NCBI GenBank assembly: GCA_030593785.1
Contig: JAUVGM010000100.1
Coordinates: forward strand, 1-7,847
Origin: Gammaproteobacteria bacterium
Lineage (GTDB): Bacteria > Pseudomonadota > Gammaproteobacteria > UBA6429 > Thiohalophilaceae
Length of the DNA stretch: 7,847 nt
Direction of reading: 5' to 3'
Position 1 is the stretch's first letter. Each line of letters starts with the position of its first letter. This document shows, in pieces, positions 1 through 5,650 of this stretch. A model generated the notes under the pieces. That model did not search any database and was not told the DNA's origin. It was given only the letters and a program-made list of their open reading frames with translations. Position numbers and translations under genes: made by a program.

Positions 1-15
1 TCTTTTTATCCTACC
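1..15 (-). promoter_or_regulatory. Probable ribosome binding site of the next gene (rplR expected)
   Basis: After the rplF stop the reverse strand reads GGTAGGATAAAAAGA up to the window edge. AGGA at 9-12 is a good Shine-Dalgarno with about 7-8 nt left for the spacer, so a start codon should lie at or just beyond the edge. In the conserved spc order the gene would be rplR (L18). No coding sequence of it is visible, so the identity is inference. Confidence 0.6.
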
Positions 16-543
16 CTACTTCTTCTTAGCTTCTTTACGAACAATATGTTCACCTGCGTACTTCACACCTTTACCTTTATAAGGCTCTGGTGGACGGTAA
101 GCACGAATATCTGCTGCCACTTGGCCAACAACCTGCTTATCTATTCCGCGAATAATAATTTCAGTCTGACTTGGTGTTTCTGCAGTAATCCCTTCTGGTA
201 ACGCGTAGTTAACAGGGTGCGAGAAACCTAAAGTTAGATTTACTGATTTGCCCTCTGCCTTTGCACGATAACCAACGCCAACTAACTCAAGCTTCTTTTC
301 GAAACCAGTAGTAACGCCAACCATCATACTGTTTAACAATGAACGAGCTGTACCCGCTTGAGCAGCAGCATTATCAGCACCTTCACGAAGAAGGAGTGTT
401 AAAACATTATCGTCTTTCTTAATATCGATGGACTTATGAAGCTTATGCTCCAAAGTGCCTTTTGAGCCTTTCACGCTGACAGCATTATCTTTAACGCTGA
501 TTTCAACACCTGAAAGTATCTCAATTGGATTTAATCTAGCCAT
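16..543 (-). CDS. rplF: 50S ribosomal protein L6
   Basis: A 175-residue protein (E. coli L6 has 177). L6 is built of two similar domains and binds 23S rRNA beside the sarcin-ricin loop and the factor-binding site. Family segments are QAGTARSLLNSMMVGVTTGF (62-81), KLELVGVGYRAK (84-95), LTLGFSHPV (103-111), QTEIIIRGIDKQVVGQVAADIR (126-147) and the signature RPPEPYKGKGVKYAGE (150-165), ending KEAKKK. The N-terminus MARLNPIEI is two residues shorter than in E. coli, and it lacks the usual AKxPV segment. The Shine-Dalgarno is weak (GAG 9 nt before the ATG) in an 18-nt gap after rpsH, suggesting partial dependence on coupling. Confidence 0.98.
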   Translation of the reverse strand: MARLNPIEILSGVEISVKDNAVSVKGSKGTLEHKLHKSIDIKKDDNVLTLLLREGADNAAAQAGTARSLLNSMMVGVTTGFEKKLELVGVGYRAKAEGKSVNLTLGFSHPVNYALPEGITAETPSQTEIIIRGIDKQVVGQVAADIRAYRPPEPYKGKGVKYAGEHIVRKEAKKK

Positions 544-561
544 GTTCGTTATCTCAACTCT

Positions 562-954
562 TTACTGTACGGTACAAAGAATTTCACCACCAAAGCCCGA
601 TTTGCGCGCTGCGCGATCACTCATTAAGCCTTTAGAAGTTGAAACAATTGCTACACCCAAACCACCCATAACTTTAGGTAGCTCAGTTTTACCTTTATAA
701 ATACGTAAACCTGGACGGCTAACGCGTTTAATCTTTTCGATTACTGGTTTGCCTTCGTAATATTTTAAATCAATATTAAGAACAGGCTTTGCATCAGCAT
801 CAGCTTGTGCAAAATCAGTAATAAAACCTTCGTCTTTCAAAACTTGTGCAATTGCACGTTTTTGTTTTGAATCAGGCATATTAACGTTCAGCTTACCCGC
901 AGATAAAGCATTGCGGATGCGCGTTAACATGTCAGCTATCGGATCTGTCATCAT
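562..954 (-). CDS. rpsH: 30S ribosomal protein S8
   Basis: A 130-residue protein, the same length as E. coli S8. It binds helix 21 of 16S rRNA in the central domain and in E. coli is also the repressor of the spc operon. Family segments are DPIADMLTRIRNA (4-16), the central KYYEGKPVIEKIKRVSRPGLRIY split over about residues 64-86, and the RNA-binding C-terminal STSKG (105-109) with LMSDRAARKSGFGGEILC. Two ATG codons are adjacent (949-954). The first is preferred, as GAGGT at 963-967 is 8 nt before it; this site overlaps the rpsN stop codon. The second would shorten the protein by one residue. Confidence 0.98.
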   Translation of the reverse strand: MMTDPIADMLTRIRNALSAGKLNVNMPDSKQKRAIAQVLKDEGFITDFAQADADAKPVLNIDLKYYEGKPVIEKIKRVSRPGLRIYKGKTELPKVMGGLGVAIVSTSKGLMSDRAARKSGFGGEILCTVQ

Positions 955-966
955 AATCTTATACCT

Positions 967-1272
967 CTACCAACTGCCTTTACGTAAACCAGGAACATCG
1001 CCACGCATTGTGTGCTCACGTAACTTGTTACGACATAAAGCAAACTTACGGTAAACACCGTGTGGACGACCTGTTATAGAACAACGGCGACGACCACGAC
1101 TTGGACTTGCATCACGTGGCAGTTTTTGTAACTGCTGTTGTGCTTCCATACGATCTTCGTATGAAACATCTACGTCTTTAATTTTTGCTTTTAATTCATC
1201 ACGCTTAACTTTGTACTTAGCTACTGTCTTAGTACGTTTTGCTTCACGTGCAATCATTGAACTCTTAGCCAC
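967..1272 (-). CDS. rpsN: 30S ribosomal protein S14, long type without complete zinc site
   Basis: A 101-residue protein, the length of the E. coli long-form S14. It sits in the head of the small subunit with S3, S10 and S19. Family segments are MAKSSMIAREAKR (1-13), KLPRDASPSRGRRRC (50-64), TGRPHGVYRKFALCR (67-81) and the C-terminal MRGDVPGLRKGSW. Aligned with zinc-type S14 such as the short Bacillus form, the four zinc cysteines fall at C64, T67, C80 and K83, so two of four remain and zinc binding is not expected. The start is GTG (1270-1272), preceded by an almost ideal Shine-Dalgarno (TAAGGAG, spacer 7 nt) made from the end of rplE. The gap to rplE is 4 nt, implying coupling. Confidence 0.97.
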   Translation of the reverse strand: MAKSSMIAREAKRTKTVAKYKVKRDELKAKIKDVDVSYEDRMEAQQQLQKLPRDASPSRGRRRCSITGRPHGVYRKFALCRNKLREHTMRGDVPGLRKGSW

Positions 1273-1276
1273 GAAA

Positions 1277-1825
1277 TTACTCCTTAGCCTTTTTTAACGG
1301 AAGATTAAATGCCGCTAAAAGTGCACGACCTTCTTCGTCAGTTTTTGCTGTTGTAGTAAAAGTAATATCCATACCACGTAGCGTATCAATTTTATCGTAA
1401 TCAATTTCAGGGAAAATAATTTGCTCACGAATACCCATGCTGTAGTTACCACGGCCATCAAATGATTTCGGGTTTAAACCACGGAAATCACGAATACGAG
1501 GAATAGCAATACTGATTAGACGGTCAAGAAATTCATACATTTTTTCACGACGTAAAGTAACTTTACAACCAATTGGCCAACCATCACGAATTTTAAAACC
1601 CGCAATTGATTTACGTGCGTTACGAACAATCGGTTTTTGACCTGCAATTTTGGTCATATCCGCAACTGCATGTTCCATAACTTTCTTGTCCGCTACTGCT
1701 TCACCAACACCCATATTTAGAGTGATCTTAGTGATGCGAGGAACTTCCATAGCACTCTTGAAAGAAAACTCATCTTGCAGCTTCTTTACAACAGTCTCTT
1801 TGTAATATTCTTGTAACCTTGCCAT
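1277..1825 (-). CDS. rplE: 50S ribosomal protein L5
   Basis: A 182-residue protein (E. coli L5 has 179; the extra residues are a C-terminal KAKE tail). L5 binds 5S rRNA with L18 in the central protuberance and contacts the P-site tRNA and S13. Family segments are LQEYYKETVVKKL (4-16), VPRITKITLNMGVGEA (28-43), GQKPIVRNARKSIAGFKIRDG (62-82), PIGCKVTLR (84-92), IPRIRDFRGL (108-117), SFDGRGNYSMGIREQ (121-135) and IDYDKID. The ATG has a poor Shine-Dalgarno (an AGG 11 nt upstream) and lies in the loop of a potential hairpin. In E. coli this start region is where S8 represses the spc operon. Its last codons AAG-GAG supply the ribosome binding site of rpsN. Confidence 0.98.
   Translation of the reverse strand: MARLQEYYKETVVKKLQDEFSFKSAMEVPRITKITLNMGVGEAVADKKVMEHAVADMTKIAGQKPIVRNARKSIAGFKIRDGWPIGCKVTLRREKMYEFLDRLISIAIPRIRDFRGLNPKSFDGRGNYSMGIREQIIFPEIDYDKIDTLRGMDITFTTTAKTDEEGRALLAAFNLPLKKAKE
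1280..1286 (-). promoter_or_regulatory. Strong Shine-Dalgarno of rpsN, inside rplE
   Basis: The reverse strand reads TAAGGAG, formed by the last two sense codons of rplE (AAG-GAG) and the base before. It is followed by the stop TAA and four bases to the GTG start of rpsN, a spacer of 7 nt. It decides the GTG start of rpsN and offsets the weaker start codon. Confidence 0.85.
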
Positions 1826-1851
1826 CTTTATTGCAACCTATATTTGATTAC
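1813..1851 (-). promoter_or_regulatory. Potential hairpin enclosing the rplE start codon (candidate S8 operator)
   Basis: In the transcript GUAAUC (1851-1846) can pair with GGUUAC (1818-1813), and UUGC (1836-1833) with GCAA (1822-1819). The two helices stack on the 3' side and leave a 9-nt bulge on the 5' side that holds the only AGG. The 10-nt loop contains the rplE AUG. In E. coli the repressor S8 binds mRNA at this junction; equivalence here is inferred from position and shape, not from a confirmed S8-binding core. Confidence 0.4.
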
Positions 1852-1852
1852 T

Positions 1853-1873
1853 AATTCTTAAATCTTAAGAATC
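1853..1873 (-). promoter_or_regulatory. Potential RNA hairpin at the rplX stop codon
   Basis: In the transcript GAUUCUUAA (1873-1865) can pair with UUAAGAAUU (1861-1853) around the triloop GAU, giving 8 Watson-Crick pairs and one G-U. The rplX stop UAA is in the 5' arm. No U run follows, so it is not a typical intrinsic terminator. It is AU-rich, with only one G-C pair. It directly precedes a second hairpin around the rplE start. A regulatory or mRNA-processing role is inference. Confidence 0.5.
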
Positions 1874-2185
1874 GAGTACTTCACCGTTTGACTTGAAGAA
1901 ACGAACTTTACGGCCGTCTTCTAATTGCTTAATGCCAACACGATCAGCTTTGCCTGTCGCCGCATTAAATAAAGCAATGTTTGAAATAGCCATTGGCATT
2001 TCTTTATCAATGATTCCACCTGGTGCACCAACAGCCGGATTTGGCTTCTGATGTTTCTTCACCATGTTGATACCATCAACAAGTACGCGATCAACTTCTA
2101 GCAATACACGTGAAACAGTACCGCGTTTGCCTTTGTCTTTACCTGTGATAACAATAACGTCATCACCTTTTTTAATTTTCTGCAT
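1865..2185 (-). CDS. rplX: 50S ribosomal protein L24
   Basis: A 106-residue protein (E. coli L24 has 104). L24 is one of two proteins that start 50S assembly, binding near the 5' end of 23S rRNA. The N-terminal KOW motif is visible: KKGDDVIVITGKDKGKRGTV (5-24). It is followed by VDGINMVKKHQKPNP (36-50), GGIIDKEMPMAISNIALFN (56-74) and DGRKVRFFKSNGE. Ribosome binding is strong: GGAG 7 nt before the ATG, right behind the rplN stop, with a 14-nt gap. Unlike most junctions here, the spacer to the next gene is 39 nt, and its stop codon lies inside a potential hairpin (1853-1873). Confidence 0.98.
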   Translation of the reverse strand: MQKIKKGDDVIVITGKDKGKRGTVSRVLLEVDRVLVDGINMVKKHQKPNPAVGAPGGIIDKEMPMAISNIALFNAATGKADRVGIKQLEDGRKVRFFKSNGEVLDS

Positions 2186-2199
2186 CGTCTTACTCCGCC

Positions 2200-2568
2200 T
2201 TACAAAACTTCAGGCGCTAATGAAATAATCTTCATAAAGTTTTCGCCACGTAACTCACGAGTTACAGGTCCGAAAATACGTGTGCCGATTGGTTGGTTGT
2301 TTGCGTTTAAAATTACCGCAGCATTACCATCAAAACGAATCAAAGATCCATCTGAACGACGTACGCCTTTACGAGTACGAACAACAACTGCTGTGTAAAC
2401 GTCACCTTTTTTAACTTTGCCACGAGGAATTGCTTCCTTGATGCTCACTTTGATGAGGTCGCCAATAGCAGCATAACGGCGCTTTGAACCGCCTAATACT
2501 TTAATACACTGAACACGACGAGCACCGCTATTATCGGCTACGTCTAATTGTGTTTGCATCTGAATCAT
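2200..2568 (-). CDS. rplN: 50S ribosomal protein L14
   Basis: A 122-residue beta-barrel protein (E. coli L14 has 123). L14 lies at the subunit interface, forms bridge B8 and is the binding site of the silencing factor RsfS. Family segments are LDVADNSGARRVQCIKVLGG (8-27), IKEAIPRGKVKKGDV (43-57), VVVRTRKGVRRSDGS (61-75), IRFDGNAAVIL (77-87) and PIGTRIFGPVTRELR (93-107), ending FMKIISLAPEVL. A good ribosome binding site, CGGAGT, lies about 9 nt before the ATG, inside the 22-nt gap after rpsQ. It is the first gene of the classical spc operon, but the gap is too short to hold its own promoter. Confidence 0.98.
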   Translation of the reverse strand: MIQMQTQLDVADNSGARRVQCIKVLGGSKRRYAAIGDLIKVSIKEAIPRGKVKKGDVYTAVVVRTRKGVRRSDGSLIRFDGNAAVILNANNQPIGTRIFGPVTRELRGENFMKIISLAPEVL

Positions 2569-2590
2569 TGCTGATTACTCCGTAAAACTT

Positions 2591-2857
2591 CTAAACAACG
2601 GTTGCCCGTTCGATAATATTCTCTAACATCCACTTCTTACTTTTAGAAAGTGGACGACATGCAACTACAGTAACTAAATCACCTTCGTTACACTCATTAC
2701 TCGCATCATGTGCGTGTAACTTAGTTGAACGTTTAATGTACTTGCCATAAACAGGATGTTTCACCTTACGCTCAACCATTACCGTAATTGTTTTGTCCAT
2801 CTTGTTAGATGTAACTCGACCCGTTACGGTACGTTTTACTTTAGTTTCTTCAGTCAT
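2591..2857 (-). CDS. rpsQ: 30S ribosomal protein S17
   Basis: An 88-residue OB-fold protein (E. coli S17 has 84). S17 is a primary binder of the 5' domain of 16S rRNA. Family segments are TVTGRVTSNKMDKTITV (10-26), ERKVKHPVYGKYIKRSTKLHAHD (29-51, the RNA-contact hairpin) and the characteristic C-terminal ECNEGDLVTVVACRPLSKSKKW (55-76). The ATG shares one base with the rpmC stop (TAATG at 2855-2859), and an AGG lies 8-9 nt upstream inside rpmC. In E. coli it ends the S10 operon; here the next gene rplN starts after only 22 nt. Its last 70 coding bases contain a 7-bp inverted repeat (2629-2654). Confidence 0.97.
   Translation of the reverse strand: MTEETKVKRTVTGRVTSNKMDKTITVMVERKVKHPVYGKYIKRSTKLHAHDASNECNEGDLVTVVACRPLSKSKKWMLENIIERATVV
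2629..2654 (-). repeat. 7-bp inverted repeat near the end of rpsQ
   Basis: UCCACUU and AAGUGGA in the transcript are perfectly complementary, with a 12-nt loop. The repeat lies within the conserved RPLSKSKKW coding segment, about 60 nt before rplN, and no U run follows. It may be a by-product of codon choice. Confidence 0.4.
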
Positions 2858-3051
2858 TATGCATTACCTGCTTTTTCATTCAGGATCGTTTTAACACGTG
2901 CAATATTACGACGAGCCGCTTTAATCTGATGCGGCTGCGTTAATTGACCAGTACCCTGCTGCATACGCAGATTGAATTTTTCACGTGTTAGTTCCAATAA
3001 TTCTTTATTGAGATCTTCAACACTCTTATCTCGTAAATCATTCGCTTTCAT
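2857..3051 (-). CDS. rpmC: 50S ribosomal protein L29
   Basis: A 64-residue, mostly helical protein (E. coli L29 has 63). L29 sits next to L23 at the tunnel exit, where it helps form the docking surface for nascent-chain factors. Family segments are MKANDLRDKSVEDLNKELLEL (first 20 or so residues), REKFNLRMQQGTGQL (24-38) and the C-terminal helix RNIARVKTILNEKAG. The ATG shares its first base with the rplP stop (TAATG at 3049-3053), and no convincing Shine-Dalgarno is seen upstream, so initiation is probably by re-initiation after rplP. Its own stop overlaps rpsQ in the same way. Confidence 0.97.
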   Translation of the reverse strand: MKANDLRDKSVEDLNKELLELTREKFNLRMQQGTGQLTQPHQIKAARRNIARVKTILNEKAGNA

Positions 3052-3464
3052 TACAATACCGTCCGAGTTACAAACGTTGTTTGAAGTGGAAGCTTAGCGG
3101 CTGCTAAACGGAATGCTTCACGAGCAATCTCTTCAGAAACACCTTCCATTTCATATAACATACGTCCAGGCTGAATTTGGCAAACCCAATATTCAACATT
3201 ACCTTTACCTTTACCTTGACGTACTTCTAAAGGTTTTTGCGTAATAGGCTTATCCGGGAAAACACGAATCCAGATTTTACCATTACGTTTTACATAACGA
3301 GTCATCGCACGACGAGCTGCTTCGATTTGACGAGCAGTTAAGCGTCCACGACCAACTGATTTCAAACCATATTCACCAAAGCTAACCTTACTACCACGTT
3401 CAGCTAAACCGCGATTACGGCCTTTCATTTGTTTGCGGAATTTTGTCCGTTTAGGCTGCAACAT
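3051..3464 (-). CDS. rplP: 50S ribosomal protein L16
   Basis: A 137-residue protein (E. coli L16 has 136). L16 assembles late near the A-site tRNA elbow and helps complete the peptidyl-transferase centre. Family segments are MLQPKRTKFRKQMKGRNRG (1-19), VGRGRLTARQIEAARRAMTR (37-56), IWIRVFPDKPITQKPLEVR and GKGKGNVEYWV. R82 matches the E. coli R81 that is hydroxylated by the oxygenase YcfD/RoxA, so the target residue is kept. The start ATG follows the rpsC stop by 14 nt; the stop codon itself forms part of the ribosome binding site (TAAGGGG, 3475-3481), with a longish spacer. The stop overlaps the rpmC start by one base (TAATG). Confidence 0.98.
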   Translation of the reverse strand: MLQPKRTKFRKQMKGRNRGLAERGSKVSFGEYGLKSVGRGRLTARQIEAARRAMTRYVKRNGKIWIRVFPDKPITQKPLEVRQGKGKGNVEYWVCQIQPGRMLYEMEGVSEEIAREAFRLAAAKLPLQTTFVTRTVL

Positions 3465-3478
3465 TTCTCAAATTCCCC

Positions 3479-4153
3479 TTAACCTGCAGCGGTCTTTGAA
3501 GACTTAGTTTCAGCTTCTTGCATGCCGATAACTTCACCTTTAAAGATCCAAACTTTTACACCAATAATACCGTACGTAGTGTTTGCTTCTGCAACACCGT
3601 AATCGATATCTGCACGTAATGTATGTAATGGCACGCGACCTTCGCGATACCATTCAGTACGTGCAATTTCAGCACCGTTTAAACGGCCTGCAACATTGAT
3701 ACGAATACCACCAGCACCAATACGCATTGTATTTTGTACTGCACGCTTCATTGCACGACGAAACATAATTCGACGTTCAAGTTGCTGTGCAATACTTTCT
3801 GCAACTAATTGCGCATCAAGTTCTGGCTTACGAATTTCTTCGATGTTGATATGAACAGCCGGTAAACCCATCATCTTAGTGACTTCGTTACGTAAACGCT
3901 CAATATCTTCACCTTTTTTACCAATAACTAAACCAGGGCGAGCCGTGTGAATAGTAATATTAGCGTTACCCGCAGTACGTTCAATTTGTATGCGACTAAC
4001 TGAAGCTTGAGACAATTTCTTTTTCAGAAATGCTCTTACTTCCAGATCAGAATTAAGAAACTCTGGATACTGTTTTGAATTTGCATACCATTTGGAAGTC
4101 CAATCTTTAACGATTCCAAGGCGTATACCAGTAGGATGTACTTTCTGACCCAT
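3479..4153 (-). CDS. rpsC: 30S ribosomal protein S3
   Basis: A 224-residue protein (E. coli S3 has 233). S3 lies at the mRNA entry site of the small subunit and takes part in unwinding mRNA structure. The N-terminus MGQKVHPTGIRLGIV is canonical. A type II KH domain is visible with ARPGLVIGKKGEDIERLR; the GKKG loop is at residues 78-81. In FRRAMKRAVQ, R132, R133 and K136 match the E. coli R131, R132 and K135 linked to ribosomal helicase activity. The C-terminal domain has GRLNGAEIARTEWYREGRVPLHTLRA and IGVKVWIFKGEV. The variable basic tail beyond this is about nine residues shorter than in E. coli and less basic. The gene begins 11 nt after the rplV stop with a modest GAG-type ribosome binding site. 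Confidence 0.98.
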   Translation of the reverse strand: MGQKVHPTGIRLGIVKDWTSKWYANSKQYPEFLNSDLEVRAFLKKKLSQASVSRIQIERTAGNANITIHTARPGLVIGKKGEDIERLRNEVTKMMGLPAVHINIEEIRKPELDAQLVAESIAQQLERRIMFRRAMKRAVQNTMRIGAGGIRINVAGRLNGAEIARTEWYREGRVPLHTLRADIDYGVAEANTTYGIIGVKVWIFKGEVIGMQEAETKSSKTAAG

Positions 4154-4164
4154 AAGTTTCTCTC

Positions 4165-4497
4165 TTACTTGTCCGCAACACGCAATGTGATGTGGCTTGT
4201 ACGTTTAAAAATATGATTAACCGCGCCTTTAGCACGTGGACGCCAGCGTTTTGCTGTCGGCCCTTCATCAACAAATACTGTTGATACTTTTAATTCATCA
4301 ATGTCCGCGCCTTCATTATGCTCAGCATTCGCAATAGCAGACTCAAGGATTTTTTTCATTATCTCTGCAGCCTTCTTATTACTGAAGGTTAAAGTTTCCA
4401 GTGCACGTTCGACTGGTAAACCACGAATTTGATCGGCAACTAACCGCACTTTTTGTGCAGAGATGCGCGCATGACTTAATTTAGCTGAAACTTCCAT
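4165..4497 (-). CDS. rplV: 50S ribosomal protein L22
   Basis: From the ATG at 4495-4497 the protein has 110 residues, the same length as E. coli L22. L22 binds all domains of 23S rRNA, and its long beta hairpin lines the exit tunnel. Family segments are HARISAQKVRLVADQIRG (9-26), LESAIANAEHN (51-61) and the tunnel loop VDEGPTAKRWRPRAKG (76-91), then HIFKRTSHITLRV. Residues 82-84 (AKR) correspond to E. coli MKR, whose deletion gives macrolide resistance; here they are present. Three possible in-frame starts are adjacent, TTG-ATG-ATG (4495-4503). I choose the third because the Shine-Dalgarno AGGA at 4505-4508 is then 7 nt away, the length fits the family, and the protein starts ME as in E. coli. 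The other ATG would add one residue. Confidence 0.97.
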   Translation of the reverse strand: MEVSAKLSHARISAQKVRLVADQIRGLPVERALETLTFSNKKAAEIMKKILESAIANAEHNEGADIDELKVSTVFVDEGPTAKRWRPRAKGAVNHIFKRTSHITLRVADK

Positions 4498-4504
4498 CAT
4501 CAAA

Positions 4505-4508
4505 TCCT
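4505..4508 (-). promoter_or_regulatory. Shine-Dalgarno deciding the rplV start
   Basis: AGGA on the reverse strand lies 1, 4 and 7 nt before the adjacent TTG, ATG and ATG. The 7-nt spacer is the normal one, which favours the ATG at 4495-4497. Confidence 0.75.
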
Positions 4509-4509
4509 A

Positions 4510-4782
4510 TTATCTAGACTTCTTATCAGCCACATGGCCACGATAAGTACGCGTTGGTGAAAACTCACCTAGCTTATGACCGATCATGTTTTCATTGATC
4601 ATAACCGGAATATGTTGACGACCATTGTATACAGCGATGGTCAGACCAATCATGTCTGGCAAAATCATTGAACGACGTGACCAAGTTTTAATTGGCTTCT
4701 TTACGTTTGACGCTTGAGCTGCTTCTACCTTTTTAGCAAGGTGAATATCAACAAAAGGACCTTTTCTAATTGAACGTGGCAC
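4510..4782 (-). CDS. rpsS: 30S ribosomal protein S19
   Basis: A 90-residue protein (E. coli S19 has 92; the terminal lysine run is shorter). S19 sits in the head of the small subunit, contacts the A-site finger of the large subunit and binds 16S rRNA with S13. Family segments are PRSIRKGPFVD at the N-terminus, IKTWSRRS (31-38), MIGLTIAVYNGRQHIPV (44-60) and GHKLGEFSPTRTYRGH (68-83). The start is GTG (4780-4782), because MPRS is the expected N-terminus and no ATG lies near it in frame. Only a weak GAG (4791-4793) stands 8 nt upstream, so translation may depend on coupling to rplB, whose stop is 12 nt away. Confidence 0.97.
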   Translation of the reverse strand: MPRSIRKGPFVDIHLAKKVEAAQASNVKKPIKTWSRRSMILPDMIGLTIAVYNGRQHIPVMINENMIGHKLGEFSPTRTYRGHVADKKSR

Positions 4783-4794
4783 AGTAGCTACTCT

Positions 4795-5622
4795 CTATTT
4801 TTTGTTACGACGACGTACAATCATGCTATCTGTACGTTTGTTACTACGTGTTTTATAACCTTTAGTCGGCGTTCCCCAAGGTGAAACAGGGTGACGTCCA
4901 CCAGATGTACGACCTTCACCACCACCATGTGGGTGATCAACTGGGTTCATAGCAACACCACGAACCGTTGGACGAACACCGCGCCAGCGCGTAGCACCAG
5001 CTTTACCTAACTTACGTAAACTATGTTCTGGATTACTGACTGAACCGATAGTTGCACGGCAGTCAATTAATACTTTACGCATTTCACCTGAACGCAAACG
5101 CAATGTAGCGTGAGCACCTTCACGAGCAACTAATTGTGCTGAAGCACCTGCACTACGTGCAAGTTGAGCGCCTTTGTTCACTTTCATTTCAATACAATGA
5201 ACAGTTGAACCAACAGGGATATTTCGTAAAGGTAGAGTATTACCTGCTTTGATTGGTGCTTCCTGACCTGACATCAGCTCATCACCAGCAGTTAAACCTT
5301 GAGGTGCAATAATATAACGACGCTCGCCATCTGCATATAATACTAAAGCTATATTGGCAGTGCGGTTTGGATCATATTCCAGACGTTCTACTTTTGCAGG
5401 GATACCATCTTTATTGCGTTTAAAATCAATAATACGGTAATGTTGTTTGTGTCCACCACCAATATGACGTGTTGTGATGCGACCAGTGTTATTACGACCA
5501 CCAGACTTAGATTTCTTCTCTAATAAAGGTGCGTATGGAGCGCCCTTATGTAAGTCAGGGTTTACAACCTTAACGACGTGGCGTCGTGCAGGTGATGTCG
5601 GTTTTGTTTTTACTAAAGCCAT
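4795..5622 (-). CDS. rplB: 50S ribosomal protein L2
   Basis: A 275-residue protein (E. coli L2 has 273). L2 is among the most conserved ribosomal proteins; it supports subunit association, tRNA binding and the peptidyl-transferase centre. Family segments are TSPARRHVVKV near the N-terminus, GRITTRHIGGGHKQHYRIIDFKR split over residues 48-70, an SH3-like middle ending SGEMRKVLIDCRATIG, and the C-terminal VAMNPVDHPHGGGEGR. H230 (counting Met1) matches the E. coli His229 reported as critical for peptidyl transferase function. The basic tail KTRSNKRTDSMIVRRR is present. AAGGA precedes the ATG by 9 nt in the 28-nt gap after rplW. An extra ATG-TAA start-stop pair overlaps the real start (see 5620-5627). 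Confidence 0.98.
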   Translation of the reverse strand: MALVKTKPTSPARRHVVKVVNPDLHKGAPYAPLLEKKSKSGGRNNTGRITTRHIGGGHKQHYRIIDFKRNKDGIPAKVERLEYDPNRTANIALVLYADGERRYIIAPQGLTAGDELMSGQEAPIKAGNTLPLRNIPVGSTVHCIEMKVNKGAQLARSAGASAQLVAREGAHATLRLRSGEMRKVLIDCRATIGSVSNPEHSLRKLGKAGATRWRGVRPTVRGVAMNPVDHPHGGGEGRTSGGRHPVSPWGTPTKGYKTRSNKRTDSMIVRRRNKK

Positions 5623-5627
5623 TACAT
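5620..5627 (-). other. Start-stop pair (ATGTAATG) overlapping the rplB start
   Basis: The reverse strand reads ATGTAATG, an ATG followed at once by TAA whose last two bases begin the rplB ATG in a TAATG arrangement. The upstream AAGGA is 4 nt from the first ATG and 9 nt from the rplB ATG, so rplB should be favoured. Whether ribosomes ever use the first ATG is unknown. Confidence 0.6.
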
Positions 5628-5650
5628 TAATTCCTTAAAACTGCGGTTCG

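Noticed and set aside
455..700. Plus-strand open frame of 81 codons across rplF-rpsH.
   Set aside because: It is antisense to two conserved genes and crosses their junction; it is best explained as a shadow frame.
2603..2640. TATTAT near the end of rpsQ as a -10 box of an spc promoter.
   Set aside because: No acceptable -35 hexamer lies at 16-18 nt upstream.
5623..5650. UUAA-GGAA-UUAA hairpin around the rplB Shine-Dalgarno, and a GCG/CGC stem before it.
   Set aside because: Stems of three or four pairs are too weak to count as real structures.
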